A stretch of 64,000 nt of DNA, from positions 372,408 through 436,407 of the forward strand of contig NZ_WEZQ01000005.1 in assembly GCF_009864005.1 (NCBI RefSeq). The letters run 5' to 3'. Origin of the DNA: Furfurilactobacillus milii (GTDB lineage Bacteria > Bacillota > Bacilli > Lactobacillales > Lactobacillaceae). The notes under the pieces are model-generated. The model did no database searches. It saw only the letters and a list, made by a program, of their open reading frames with translations, and was not told where the DNA came from. Shown here piece by piece: positions 17,437-25,371 of this stretch. The first letter of the stretch is position 1; each line of letters begins with the position of its first letter. The translations under genes were made by a program, and so were the position numbers.

Positions 17437-18111
17437 ATGGTTAAACATTTGGACCCTCGGGTGATTAAAACGCGGTCAAGTTTAAAAACTGCCCTAATCA
17501 GTCTGATGCAACAATACAAAATTGAAAATATCAGTGTTCAAAAGATCACTGAAACTGCGCACATTACTCGAGGAACATTTTATTTACATTATAAAGACAA
17601 GCGAGATTTCATTTCACGTGCCATGACTGAAATTTTGGATGACTTTTTTGATGCCGTCATTGATGACGGCACTGACAGTTTACCAGAGCATTACGCCTTT
17701 CTGAACGGTCATGCAGTAAATGTCTTTTACTTAAACAACGCTTTTAACTACATTGAAAAAGACGCTCAGATGTTCAACGTTTTGTTGAATACACAGGAAA
17801 ATGGGTTATTTGAACATGAATTATATGCCCGAATGACTGGCTATCTAAATCGTTTCTATGATCAGATGAAACCGGCGTTTGCTGACATCGGCGTACCAAT
17901 CAACATTCAAATTGCCTTTACTGTTTCTGCTTATGTTGGTTTAATCAAAAATTGGCTCATTGAAGGCATGATTTATACACCACATTATATGACAGGATCA
18001 GTTCATAAAATGATTTCGCTCGTGAGCGCCGGTTCTCCAAAAACAGTTACGTTTACCAACTTTTTCTATTCAGATCCGCAATTATTGGCTCGTCAAACTA
18101 ATAACTGGTAG
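17437..18111 (+). CDS. TetR/AcrR-family transcriptional regulator
   Basis: A 224-residue one-component regulator. The N-terminal helix-turn-helix spans about residues 8-60 (RSSLKTALISLMQQYKIENI, ITETAHITRGTFYLHYKDKRDF), the usual TetR recognition region. The C-terminal ligand/dimer domain resembles the TetR_C_8 type seen in Firmicutes regulators. GGGGGTG lies 4 bases before ATG. It is monocistronic, flanked by its own promoter and a strong terminator; the neighbours are not transcribed divergently from it, so its target is not evident. The ligand cannot be predicted. Confidence 0.88.
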   Translation: MVKHLDPRVIKTRSSLKTALISLMQQYKIENISVQKITETAHITRGTFYLHYKDKRDFISRAMTEILDDFFDAVIDDGTDSLPEHYAFLNGHAVNVFYLNNAFNYIEKDAQMFNVLLNTQENGLFEHELYARMTGYLNRFYDQMKPAFADIGVPINIQIAFTVSAYVGLIKNWLIEGMIYTPHYMTGSVHKMISLVSAGSPKTVTFTNFFYSDPQLLARQTNNW

Positions 18112-18133
18112 GCGTAAGCGTGCTAATGAACAC

Positions 18134-18183
18134 AAAATAAGGCCTGACGTTGGGCTATAAACCCAACGTCAGGCCTTATTTTG
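18134..18183. terminator. Bidirectional terminator between TetR gene and dUTPase-like gene
   Basis: A perfect 21-bp stem AAAATAAGGCCTGACGTTGGG with its complement around a 7-base loop; its A/T flanks give U tracts in both directions. Confidence 0.92.
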
Positions 18184-18206
18184 ATTGCTATATTATCACG
18201 AAAAGA

Positions 18207-18746
18207 CTAATAGTCATTAGCCTGACGTTTTAAATTTTTTTCGCGCTTTGCTTGATAAGCTTCCTGAATTTCATTTTGTGTGAAGCCAAAGCCACGCAAA
18301 CCCATTGTTAAGAATAAGTGCCACGCATGGCCAAAATCGCCCTGACGATGTTCTTTTAGACTGGATAAAATCATACTGTTAATGGCCAAATAGGTCTTGG
18401 TTAGATTAAGATCCGGTCCCTTTGTCAACTTAGTCAATTCGTCAGGCGTTAAGACTGTTAAATGCGTCCATTGCTGTTTATGGAAAATCAACAAAAAGAA
18501 ATCCAATGCATCGACATATTCTTCTAACAGCGTCTGATGGGATGTTTGACCAGGATTACTTTTACCGCGGTGCGTTTTCCACACCTTAAACCATTCACTC
18601 GTATTCGCAATCTCGGCCAACTCGACGTCTAAGGCTAAATATGCGTTCTGTAGACTATCCTCACGCGACCAATGTAATTGCTTTGCATCATGTACTTGTT
18701 GATCAAACTCAATGCATTCGCGCAAAAGCATCGCTAAATCTAACAT
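18207..18746 (-). CDS. Predicted dimeric (all-alpha) dUTP diphosphatase
   Basis: Predicted to hydrolyse dUTP to dUMP and pyrophosphate. The 179-residue helical sequence shows the all-alpha NTP pyrophosphatase pattern: LALDVELAEIANTSEWFKVW (ExxE metal-binding helix) and EEYVDALDFFLLI (ExxD), as in the dUTPase_2 family. The C-terminal third (NEIQEAYQAKREKNLKRQ) also fits that family. The start is the ATG preceded by AGGGGA about 7 bases upstream; the longer frame overlaps the previous gene. It is the last gene of a three-gene - strand unit with two unrecognised proteins. The activity is inferred from motifs only. Confidence 0.75.
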   Translation of the reverse strand: MLDLAMLLRECIEFDQQVHDAKQLHWSREDSLQNAYLALDVELAEIANTSEWFKVWKTHRGKSNPGQTSHQTLLEEYVDALDFFLLIFHKQQWTHLTVLTPDELTKLTKGPDLNLTKTYLAINSMILSSLKEHRQGDFGHAWHLFLTMGLRGFGFTQNEIQEAYQAKREKNLKRQANDY

Positions 18747-18768
18747 TGTAATTCCCCTAACCTGTCTA

Positions 18769-19896
18769 TTAAGCAAAAATTAACGGATCGGACTGAATTT
18801 CTAAATCATCACGATTAGCTAAGTACCATTGACGAATGAAATCATAGTTCAACAACACTGCCATCAAAGAAATTTGGTTCTTAGGATCCGTCGTGGTGAT
18901 GACCCACTTAGGTGCTGTCTGCGTGCCAGCGTCCGCAATACCAAAGACAAGATCATCTTCTAAGTCAATGATAGCGCCATTGCCTGCGGGGGCATTTTGT
19001 AGCATATAATGACTGTCAGCCGAGGCCACAAAGAGCTTGTCCACTGTTCCTGCTGGCAATGCTGGATGTTTCGTTTGATACTCCGCATTATTGTCAGTTT
19101 CTAACAAATTATAGTCAGCCGTAAAGTGATAGTCACGCTGTAAATCTTTGGCAAACGTAATGAGTGTATCAATAGCAGACATCTTCTTGTCCGCTGGTTG
19201 ATCAGCTAACGCCACCGCAAATAGGTCAGTAAATGCTTTGCTGTTGAACCGAATTTGCTGACGTTCCAGGTTCATATAGAACAAGTGGAGACCGGAAGCC
19301 TTATCTGTGAAGAAGGCGCCCCCATTGCGACCACCAACCAAGACAAACTTAAAGTCAGGTTGTGTGCCTAACGCGTCAAACGTAACGCTTAATTCTTCAT
19401 GATCAGCTGCACTGGTGAGAATTAATCCTTTTTCTTCGTGAATCTCCAGCAAACGACTCATAAAGAGCAAATAATAGTCAGAAGCCGTGTATTGGTGGGG
19501 AAAAGTTACAAACGCGGTATCCATTTTAAAATCAAATAAATGCGTAGCCGAATCTAACAATTCATCAGTGTCTTGCGTCTCAGTCAGTTGATCCAAATAC
19601 TTAGTGAACTGAATGCCGTTTTGCAAACCATCTTTTATGTTGTTGTTGTAGATTCTAAAACGTTGACTTGGCGTTAACGTATCTACTTTTTTCTCTTTAC
19701 TGGTGCCAGACTCAGCGTCATTTTTCGTTGCACTGACAGCTGCAGAATCTGTGGCTACTGCCGAATCAGTCTTGGAAGATTGTTGCTGCTTAGTTGCCGT
19801 TGATGCAGTCTGATCAGAATGGACATCGTTGGCCGTGCTTGCTTCAGTAGATTCAGCACTAGCTGACGTCAAATCTCTTTTATCATCACTTGTCAT
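18769..19896 (-). CDS. Conserved hypothetical protein with Ser/Thr/Ala-rich N-terminus
   Basis: A 375-residue soluble protein I do not recognise. Residues 1-70 are low-complexity, rich in Ser, Thr, Ala and acidic residues (TSASAESTEASTANDVHSDQ), typical of a disordered linker. The remainder looks like a folded alpha/beta domain (HLFDFKMDTAFVTFPHQYTA, FKFVLVGGRNGGAFF). No signal peptide or membrane segment. It overlaps the end of the upstream gene by 11 bases, so translation is coupled, and the dUTPase-like gene follows after 22 bases. The two proteins probably work together, but the process is unknown. Confidence 0.65.
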   Translation of the reverse strand: MTSDDKRDLTSASAESTEASTANDVHSDQTASTATKQQQSSKTDSAVATDSAAVSATKNDAESGTSKEKKVDTLTPSQRFRIYNNNIKDGLQNGIQFTKYLDQLTETQDTDELLDSATHLFDFKMDTAFVTFPHQYTASDYYLLFMSRLLEIHEEKGLILTSAADHEELSVTFDALGTQPDFKFVLVGGRNGGAFFTDKASGLHLFYMNLERQQIRFNSKAFTDLFAVALADQPADKKMSAIDTLITFAKDLQRDYHFTADYNLLETDNNAEYQTKHPALPAGTVDKLFVASADSHYMLQNAPAGNGAIIDLEDDLVFGIADAGTQTAPKWVITTTDPKNQISLMAVLLNYDFIRQWYLANRDDLEIQSDPLIFA

Positions 19897-20878
19897 CTGA
19901 AGTCACCTCACTAGTTGCTGAATTGCTTGCGCTCTCTGCGTCAGCAGCAAGTGCACTATCCTGAGAACGAATTTCACTGGATGGCATTTTTTCATCCGGG
20001 TCAGCTTGTCCTGCTTCAATTGCCCGACCAATTAGATGACTGATATAGTCAACATATAAGCTAGCATTACGATCTTTAAACGTGGCAAAGTCACCAAACA
20101 CTTTGCGAATCGCTTGCTTTTCGTAGCTTAGAATCGTGTCTTCCTTAGACAAAACTAACGACTCATCTTCGTTGGCTTTCATCCCTTTATAAGCGTTGTT
20201 TGCCTGATCATCCTCGTCAGCAAGCTTGGTCAACTGATCCAAAATATCTTGACGTTCAGCCTTCGAATGACCGCCGTTAAACAACGTGCGCGATTCCCCA
20301 ACTTCTTTAAGTTGAGACCGTAATTTTTCTTTTTGCAAATCTCGTTGTTCTTGGTTCTTGACCAGTTCCTGCAATTCTTGACTTTGCCGAGCAATGTCTT
20401 TGATGCGATCCGAATTGTAGTTTTTGCCTTCTGATTCAAGTGCAAACGACTGTGTCAGTTTTTCATATTCTTCGCTGTCAAAAATGAATTGGGCGTTTAA
20501 AACGTCTAATTCACCAAACTGGCGACGATCCCACCAGTTCCCAAAGAATACATTGAATTTGCCATTTTCTGGTTCTTCAAAATAAAAGAATGGGTATGTG
20601 TGCTTTAAATAAGCAATAAGCTCCGCACTCAAATAATGGCTGAGTTCAGGGTGTATATCATCGACCAAACGTGCTAATTGGTTGCCTTCCGTTTGTTTAT
20701 TGCCCCTAATCAACGTGTTGTAACGTTGTGGGTCAACTAATTCGTAGACCCGACGATCATTAAAATCATTAATGGCGCCGGTTAATTCATCTAAATAACG
20801 TGACTTTTGTCCGAGTTTACCAGACAACTCAGGACGTACATTACGTGATCCGACTTTTTTCGTTTGTGGATTATCCAT
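19886..20878 (-). CDS. Conserved hypothetical protein with central coiled coil
   Basis: A 330-residue soluble protein, not recognised. The N-terminal 130 residues look globular (YFEEPENGKFNVFFGNWWDR). Residues about 165-260 are highly charged and helical (RQSQELQELVKNQEQRDLQK), a likely coiled coil, which tends to attract spurious SbcC/SMC labels. The C-terminal 30 residues are Ser/Ala/acidic, like the N-terminus of the next gene, and end in TSDDK. AAGGGG lies 9 bases before ATG. It is the first gene of the three-gene unit ending with the dUTPase-like gene. Confidence 0.65.
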   Translation of the reverse strand: MDNPQTKKVGSRNVRPELSGKLGQKSRYLDELTGAINDFNDRRVYELVDPQRYNTLIRGNKQTEGNQLARLVDDIHPELSHYLSAELIAYLKHTYPFFYFEEPENGKFNVFFGNWWDRRQFGELDVLNAQFIFDSEEYEKLTQSFALESEGKNYNSDRIKDIARQSQELQELVKNQEQRDLQKEKLRSQLKEVGESRTLFNGGHSKAERQDILDQLTKLADEDDQANNAYKGMKANEDESLVLSKEDTILSYEKQAIRKVFGDFATFKDRNASLYVDYISHLIGRAIEAGQADPDEKMPSSEIRSQDSALAADAESASNSATSEVTSDDK

Positions 20879-20916
20879 GCCGTCTTACCCCTTGTTCACT
20901 AAATTCATACACTTAT

Positions 20917-20945
20917 ATCGTACACTACTGCCATCATGTCGACAA
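20917..20945 (-). promoter_or_regulatory. Candidate promoter for the unknown-unknown-dUTPase unit
   Basis: TTGTCG, 17 bases, TACGAT on the - strand about 40 bases before the first ATG. Moderate match. Confidence 0.45.
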
Positions 20946-21083
20946 TCGCCCCGGCAGTGTTGCAAACGTTTTCTTAACATTTAAATTTAGAATTTTTTAG
21001 ACAAAAAGCCGTGATGAATATCCGCAGTCGCATTTCAGCTAAAAAACGGTTCTCTGTCAACTGTTGTTGGTAACGACCATAAT

Positions 21084-21123
21084 GCACCCAATCATTATTT
21101 GATGATTGGGTGTTTTGTTTTTG
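21084..21123 (+). terminator. Terminator-like hairpin on the + strand
   Basis: CACCCAATCAT / ATGATTGGGTG followed by TTTTGTTTTTG. There is no annotated + strand gene upstream of it for 3 kb, so it either ends an antisense transcript or is part of the surrounding structured element. Confidence 0.6.
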
Positions 21124-21182
21124 TCCTTAACATAACAAGGACGCGCATATCCTTTTTTTCGTGTCAACATACATAGATTACA

Positions 21183-21233
21183 GAAAGAAAAATCTGTTGT
21201 CGATCATGTCTTGTGACATGACCAACAACAGAT
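21183..21233 (-). terminator. Terminator after glnA
   Basis: On the - strand, ATCTGTTGTtGGTCATGTC-acaa-GACATGAtCGACAACAGAT followed by TTTTTCTTTC, about 125 bases after the glnA stop. Confidence 0.8.
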
Positions 21234-21358
21234 ATGATAGAACCTAAAAAACGACGCTATTCATCACGGTTAAATGTTTATTTATTTTACTATAACTTGA
21301 TGACTGATCAACCTAAATTGAAAAGCACATTGCTGCACCAAGAAACAGCCGTCAAATA

Positions 21359-22699
21359 TTAATATTGTTCCAGATACTGATCACGTTCCCACTTAGTGAC
21401 AGACTGACGATACGATGCCCATTCCAGCTTTTTGGCTTCAATAAAGCTTTGGAATAAATGATCGCCTAAAGCTGCCTTCATAACGGGGTCACTTTGCAAG
21501 GCTTTCGTGGCATTGTGTAAATTGTCTGGCAAATTGCTAATGTGGTTAGTTTCACGCTCTTTTTCGTCCATTGAATAGATGTTGCGATCCACAGAATCGT
21601 TCGGTGTCATCCCATTACGAATGCCATCCAAACCGGCTTCCAACATCGCAGCTATGGCAAGATATGGATTGGCAGCAGGATCAACTGAACGCAACTCTAA
21701 GCGTGTCGAATTGCCACGTGCACTAGGCACACGAACCAGTGGTGAACGGTTGGAACCTGACCAGGCTACGTAAACTGGGGCTTCGAAACCTGGTACCAGA
21801 CGTTTGTAAGAGTTCACAATTGGATTTACAACAGCAGTTAAATTACGGGCATGAGCCAACAGACCACCAAGAAAATGATAAGCGGTTTCGCTGAGTTCCA
21901 ATTCCCCATCAGCATCGTAAAACGCATTGCCCTTAGCGGTTGATAATGACATATTCATATGCATGCCTGACCCATTGATCCCTTCAAGTGGCTTGGGCAT
22001 AAAGGTGGCAAATAGTCCGTACTTTCTCGCAATTGTTTTAACGACTAGTTTAAAGGTTTGAATATTGTCGGCCGCCTCCAGTGCATCAGCATACTTAAAG
22101 TCGATTTCATGCTGGCCAGGTGCAACTTCATGATGGGCAGCTTCGACTTCAAAGCCCATTTTTTCGAGTTCGAGGACAATGTCGCGACGGCAATTCTCAC
22201 CAAGGTCCATTGGTGCCAAATCAAAATAGCTGCCTTTGTCATTCAGCTTCAATGTTGGTTCGCCATTTTCATCCATTTTAAACAGGAAGAATTCTGGTTC
22301 CGGACCAATGTTGAAAGACGTAAAACCGGCAGCCTTCATCTCATCAACGACACGAATCAGATTGTTACGAGGATCACCTTCGAATGGTTTTCCATCCGTT
22401 GTATAAACTTCACAAATCACTCGGGCTACCCGACCATGTTCACTGCCCCACGGAAAAATCATCCACGTCGACAGGTCTGGGTGAAGGTACATATCACTTT
22501 CTTCGATTCTAACGAAGCCATCGATGGATGAGCCATCAAACATTAACTTGTTATCTAATAACTTGCCCAATTGACTCGTCGGCACTTCAACGTTCTTAAT
22601 TGAACCCATCAGATCAGTAAACATTAATCGTAAAAATTCCACGTGTTCCGTTTTGACCAATTCGCGAATTTCATCCTTCGTGTATGTCTTCTTTGCCAT
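21359..22699 (-). CDS. glnA: Glutamine synthetase, type I
   Basis: ATP-dependent ligation of ammonia to glutamate, the main nitrogen assimilation step; in Firmicutes the feedback-inhibited enzyme also binds GlnR. The product has 446 residues, the GSI-alpha length, with no adenylylation loop evident. Visible segments are [18 protein letters not shown], the [11 protein letters not shown] Glu pair, the [16 protein letters not shown] metal-ligand region, the [19 protein letters not shown] His loop and [24 protein letters not shown]. The start is [10 protein letters not shown]; the longer frame extends into the glnR-glnA gap. It lies downstream of glnR in the classic glnRA operon. Confidence 0.97.
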   Translation of the reverse strand: MAKKTYTKDEIRELVKTEHVEFLRLMFTDLMGSIKNVEVPTSQLGKLLDNKLMFDGSSIDGFVRIEESDMYLHPDLSTWMIFPWGSEHGRVARVICEVYTTDGKPFEGDPRNNLIRVVDEMKAAGFTSFNIGPEPEFFLFKMDENGEPTLKLNDKGSYFDLAPMDLGENCRRDIVLELEKMGFEVEAAHHEVAPGQHEIDFKYADALEAADNIQTFKLVVKTIARKYGLFATFMPKPLEGINGSGMHMNMSLSTAKGNAFYDADGELELSETAYHFLGGLLAHARNLTAVVNPIVNSYKRLVPGFEAPVYVAWSGSNRSPLVRVPSARGNSTRLELRSVDPAANPYLAIAAMLEAGLDGIRNGMTPNDSVDRNIYSMDEKERETNHISNLPDNLHNATKALQSDPVMKAALGDHLFQSFIEAKKLEWASYRQSVTKWERDQYLEQY

Positions 22700-22759
22700 G
22701 TTCCTGCCTATCCTTTCGACTAACCTCAATTGCCAACTGTTGTTTCTAAAGAAAAGCGC

Positions 22760-23134
22760 TTATAAGTGTTGTTGAAGACCAGACTGTGGTGGCCGCATCC
22801 CTGCTAACTGTTGCATTTCAGCTTCAAGCAAATGACGTGCACGTTCGTCTGACAACCGTTTCGATTCCAGTTGTGTAGACTCAACCTGATGTGTCTTTGC
22901 ATACAAACGGCGCATTGTCGCAAAGTCCATCCCACTTGCTAGACCATCCTTCACTTCCAGCAAACGATCCACATCATTCAATGAATAACGCCGACGATTT
23001 CCCTCATTCCGTGCTGGATGGACTAACGCCTGTGTCTCATAATACCGAATCTGTCGTGCTGAAAGGTCAGTCAGCGCCATTACCGTACTCATCGGTAAAA
23101 TTGCCAATGACCGACGCAACTGTTTTTCCGCCAT
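22760..23134 (-). CDS. glnR: Nitrogen-response repressor GlnR (MerR family)
   Basis: Represses glnRA and ammonium/glutamine uptake genes when glutamine is abundant, through feedback-inhibited glutamine synthetase. It has 124 residues: the N-terminal MerR winged helix (MSTVMALTDLSARQIRYYET, NRRRYSLNDVDRLLEV) and a C-terminal tail (LLEAEMQQLAGMRPPQ) in which family members carry the autoinhibitory/GS-contact region. GGGAGG precedes ATG. An exact GlnR box lies 78-94 bases upstream, implying autoregulation of the operon. Confidence 0.96.
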   Translation of the reverse strand: MAEKQLRRSLAILPMSTVMALTDLSARQIRYYETQALVHPARNEGNRRRYSLNDVDRLLEVKDGLASGMDFATMRRLYAKTHQVESTQLESKRLSDERARHLLEAEMQQLAGMRPPQSGLQQHL

Positions 23135-23193
23135 CAGTCAGCCTCCCAAAAACTCACAAACATTTGAACAACTGCATCATCCCACCGCAAAGT

Positions 23194-23246
23194 ATTAAAG
23201 TCAATCTTTCGTGTCATAAGTTCTGACATGAAAGACTGACTTTAAT
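23194..23246. promoter_or_regulatory. GlnR operator within a 53-bp palindrome
   Basis: The core TGTCA-TAAGTTC-TGACA (23212-23228) matches the GlnR/TnrA box TGTNAN7TNACA exactly. Symmetry extends outward to ATTAAAGTCA / TGACTTTAAT with only two mismatched pairs, centred on 23220. On the - strand TTGACT (23199-23204), 17 bases and GATGAT (23176-23181) form a plausible glnR promoter whose -35 lies in the palindrome arm, so binding would repress. Confidence 0.82.
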
Positions 23247-23285
23247 TTAAAAATAACAAAATTGAGGCATATCATTTCTGTGCAA

Positions 23286-24209
23286 TCAGTTATTTTGGTT
23301 TGCCAGCCACACTCGTGTCTGTCTTTCTATAGCCTCAAGTTTCTCAGGATGCTGGATCAAATCGTACCAGTTAACTGGTAATTGATGACGGAACCAAGTT
23401 AATTGCCGTTTGGCATAATGACGAGAGTTTTGTTTCAATATGCCCACCGCCTGATCTAACGATTCTGTTTTGCGGAAATAGGGAAACAGTTCTTTATAGC
23501 CGATACCGCGGCCAGCCTGCAGGTTTTCACCGCCCTGTTCAAAAAGCCACTGGGCCTCATCCAACAAGCCAGCTTGCAACATCAAATCAACCCGTTTATT
23601 AATCCGCTCGTACAATACCGCTCGATCCGTATTTAAACCAACGATGAACGCGTCATACCGATTCGGATGATCTGTTTGAACCTCAATGGATTTTCCGGTT
23701 GTCTCAAAGACTTCTAGTGCCCGGATCACGCGGCGAACGTTGCCAGCAGGGATCTTGCTAGCGGCAATTTCATCCCGCTGTTTGAGCTGATCCCAAACCC
23801 ACTGATTGCCATGTTCAACAGCCAGTGTCTGCCAGTGGTCACGAAATTGCTGATTTGCCGGTGTTCCCAGTTGTAGCCCAGTTAGCAATGCTTGTAAATA
23901 AAAGCCGGTCCCGCCAACAATCATTGGCAGATGACCGCGCGCAGTGATTTCTGAGATAAGCGTGGCGGCACGTTCAGCAAACATTGCTACCGTGAAAGAA
24001 TCCTGAACGTCACATTCATTAATCAAAAAGTGTGGTACCCCTTGGCGTTCTTCAGCAGTCACCTTAGCCGTGCCAATGTCAAGATGACGGTATACCTGCA
24101 TTGAATCACCGGAAATAATCTCCCCGTTAAATTTTTTCGCCAGTCTGATGGATAAATCTGTTTTACCCACAGCCGTTGGACCAACAATCATTAATACCTT
24201 TGGTTTCAT
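23286..24209 (-). CDS. miaA: tRNA dimethylallyltransferase
   Basis: Transfers dimethylallyl to A37 of tRNAs reading UNN codons. It has 307 residues with P-loop GPTAVGKT at 10-17, SGDSMQVYRHLDIGTAK with the catalytic Asp/Ser region, GGTGFYLQALLTG, and the C-terminal RHYAKRQLTWFRHQ motif. Its ATG overlaps the stop of the phosphodiesterase gene by 4 bases (ATGA). miaA next to glnRA is the common Firmicutes order (Hfq is absent here). Confidence 0.97.
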   Translation of the reverse strand: MKPKVLMIVGPTAVGKTDLSIRLAKKFNGEIISGDSMQVYRHLDIGTAKVTAEERQGVPHFLINECDVQDSFTVAMFAERAATLISEITARGHLPMIVGGTGFYLQALLTGLQLGTPANQQFRDHWQTLAVEHGNQWVWDQLKQRDEIAASKIPAGNVRRVIRALEVFETTGKSIEVQTDHPNRYDAFIVGLNTDRAVLYERINKRVDLMLQAGLLDEAQWLFEQGGENLQAGRGIGYKELFPYFRKTESLDQAVGILKQNSRHYAKRQLTWFRHQLPVNWYDLIQHPEKLEAIERQTRVWLANQNN

Positions 24210-24982
24210 TTTCTATTTTCCTTTGATTCACGTTTTGGAAATTCATTTGTGGAATAAACTGATCGTAACATTTGGGCAAGCTCAAGTTCATCGGTAATAA
24301 CGGAGGCCGCACCTAGCTGGAAACATTTTTTGAGCAATGATGATCGATTAACCGTCCAAACTCTAACGATGGCCCGATTATTGAAAATCCATCTCCTATC
24401 CATAAACAGCCACCACCACTTAAGGTGCACGCTGGTTACTGACTCACCACAATGAGCAAGTCTCACAACTGGCGTCGGCCAACGCGTTAGTAGCGCCGTT
24501 TCAACGATAGGTAAGGCATGATGAAAAACTGCCAGTAACTGGTGGCTAAAACTAGACACCACTATGGCCGACAGTAACGTCGGAAAGCTGGCTAACACGT
24601 CGGCTAAATGTTGTGCCACCAGTATACTGCTATTTTTTGGGACCTTAATTTCTAAATTGAGAACACCGTGAAAAGCTTGTTTTTCTAAATAATCCAAGAG
24701 TTGGACCAGTGTCGGTATTCTGATGTCAGATTTATGGCCATAAAACCGCCAGCCTGCGTCTAACCGTTGAATTGTCGTCAACCGTAGCCGACTAATTTCA
24801 CCAGTGCCATTTGTTGTCCGATCAACACGGCCGTCATGACACAAAACCAGCTCGTGATCTGCCGTTTCCTGAACATCAGTTTCGAGGCCATCAGCACCAC
24901 AGCTCAAGGCTGCTTTAAACGCAGCCATTGTATTTTCAGGACGTTGACGGGCAAGGCCGCGATGAGCGATAATCAGTGTCAC
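24206..24982 (-). CDS. Glycerophosphodiester phosphodiesterase family protein
   Basis: Predicted to hydrolyse glycerophosphodiesters to glycerol 3-phosphate and an alcohol. It has 258 residues with the GDPD signatures IAHRGLARQRPENTMAAF, DGLETDVQETADHELVLCHD (Glu/Asp metal ligands and His) and LNLEIKVPKN. The C-terminal part is more diverged (WWLFMDRRWIFNNRAIVRVW) but retains VWTVN. No signal peptide, so cytoplasmic. Start is GTG, with AAAGGGGG about 9 bases upstream. It is translationally coupled to miaA. Confidence 0.88.
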   Translation of the reverse strand: MTLIIAHRGLARQRPENTMAAFKAALSCGADGLETDVQETADHELVLCHDGRVDRTTNGTGEISRLRLTTIQRLDAGWRFYGHKSDIRIPTLVQLLDYLEKQAFHGVLNLEIKVPKNSSILVAQHLADVLASFPTLLSAIVVSSFSHQLLAVFHHALPIVETALLTRWPTPVVRLAHCGESVTSVHLKWWWLFMDRRWIFNNRAIVRVWTVNRSSLLKKCFQLGAASVITDELELAQMLRSVYSTNEFPKRESKENRK

Positions 24983-25087
24983 CGAAATGTACCCCCTTTC
25001 ACTGGACGTTACGGTTAAAAAAAGACATAATAAACGTGTAGTTTAAATCGCATCTTGATTATTATAAAAAATTGAGGAGGTCAAACC

Positions 25088-25264
25088 ATGAAGAAATTTA
25101 CACAAGGATTTTTATTAGGCACATTAGCAACTATTGGTGCCGTAGCCGCTGGTGTTTTTTCATTCCACAAAACCGTTGTTTCACCCATTGAGGACGAAGA
25201 ACAACGCGTGGATGACAATCGTCGACGGGCTGTCCGTAAATCCCGTTCATCTCACCTCAACTAG
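25088..25264 (+). CDS. DUF3042 family small membrane protein
   Basis: A 58-residue protein starting MKKFTQGFLLGTLATIGAVA, with one transmembrane segment (about 7-26), then an acidic patch (PIEDEEQRVDDN) and a basic Arg-rich tail. This matches the LAB-specific DUF3042 family of unknown function as I know it. GAGGAGG lies 7 bases before ATG. It is monocistronic, divergent from the phosphodiesterase gene and followed by a strong terminator. Confidence 0.85.
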   Translation: MKKFTQGFLLGTLATIGAVAAGVFSFHKTVVSPIEDEEQRVDDNRRRAVRKSRSSHLN

Positions 25265-25294
25265 TAGTTTCGCATATTCCAATTTATTTTACAC

Positions 25295-25350
25295 AAAAAA
25301 TCGGTATCCATCATGCATTCGTTTGAATTCATGATGGATACCGATTTTTT
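25295..25350. terminator. Bidirectional terminator after DUF3042 gene
   Basis: AAAAAATCGGTATCCATCATG pairs with its complement around a 14-base loop; T runs on both sides serve the converging rhodanese operon as well. Confidence 0.92.
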
Positions 25351-25371
25351 AATAACTTCAATGCACCAAAT

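Larger units (their letters stand above)
21001..21276 (-). ncRNA. Candidate structured RNA or palindromic mobile element (MITE-like)
   Basis: A roughly 270-base gene-free block closed by a 12-bp perfect inverted repeat (CCGTGATGAATA: 21009-21020 and 21258-21269) and continued inward by GGTTCT/AGAACC (21048-21053, 21239-21244) and CTGTTGTTGGT/ACCAACAACAG (21061-21071, 21221-21231). Between them lie three local hairpins. On the - strand a weak promoter (TTGATC-16-TAAAAT) precedes it and CTTTTTGT follows the closing arm, as expected for an independent RNA. The inner arm can instead pair locally to form the glnA terminator. I could not match it to 6S, SRP, tmRNA or RNase P RNA. A non-autonomous mobile element is the main alternative. 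Confidence 0.45.

Noticed and set aside
18769-19896. Cell-surface adhesin because of the Ser/Thr-rich region
   Set aside because: No signal peptide, no LPxTG and no membrane segment; gene context is cytosolic.
19886-20878. Annotation of the coiled-coil protein as SbcC/SMC-like exonuclease
   Set aside because: No Walker A, Walker B or ABC signature is present; the similarity would be due only to charged coiled-coil composition.
21001-21276. Identification of the structured element as 6S, SRP, RNase P RNA or tmRNA
   Set aside because: The closing helix with a terminator tail is reminiscent of 6S RNA, but I cannot see its conserved central bubble; SRP domain IV, RNase P and tmRNA signature sequences are absent.
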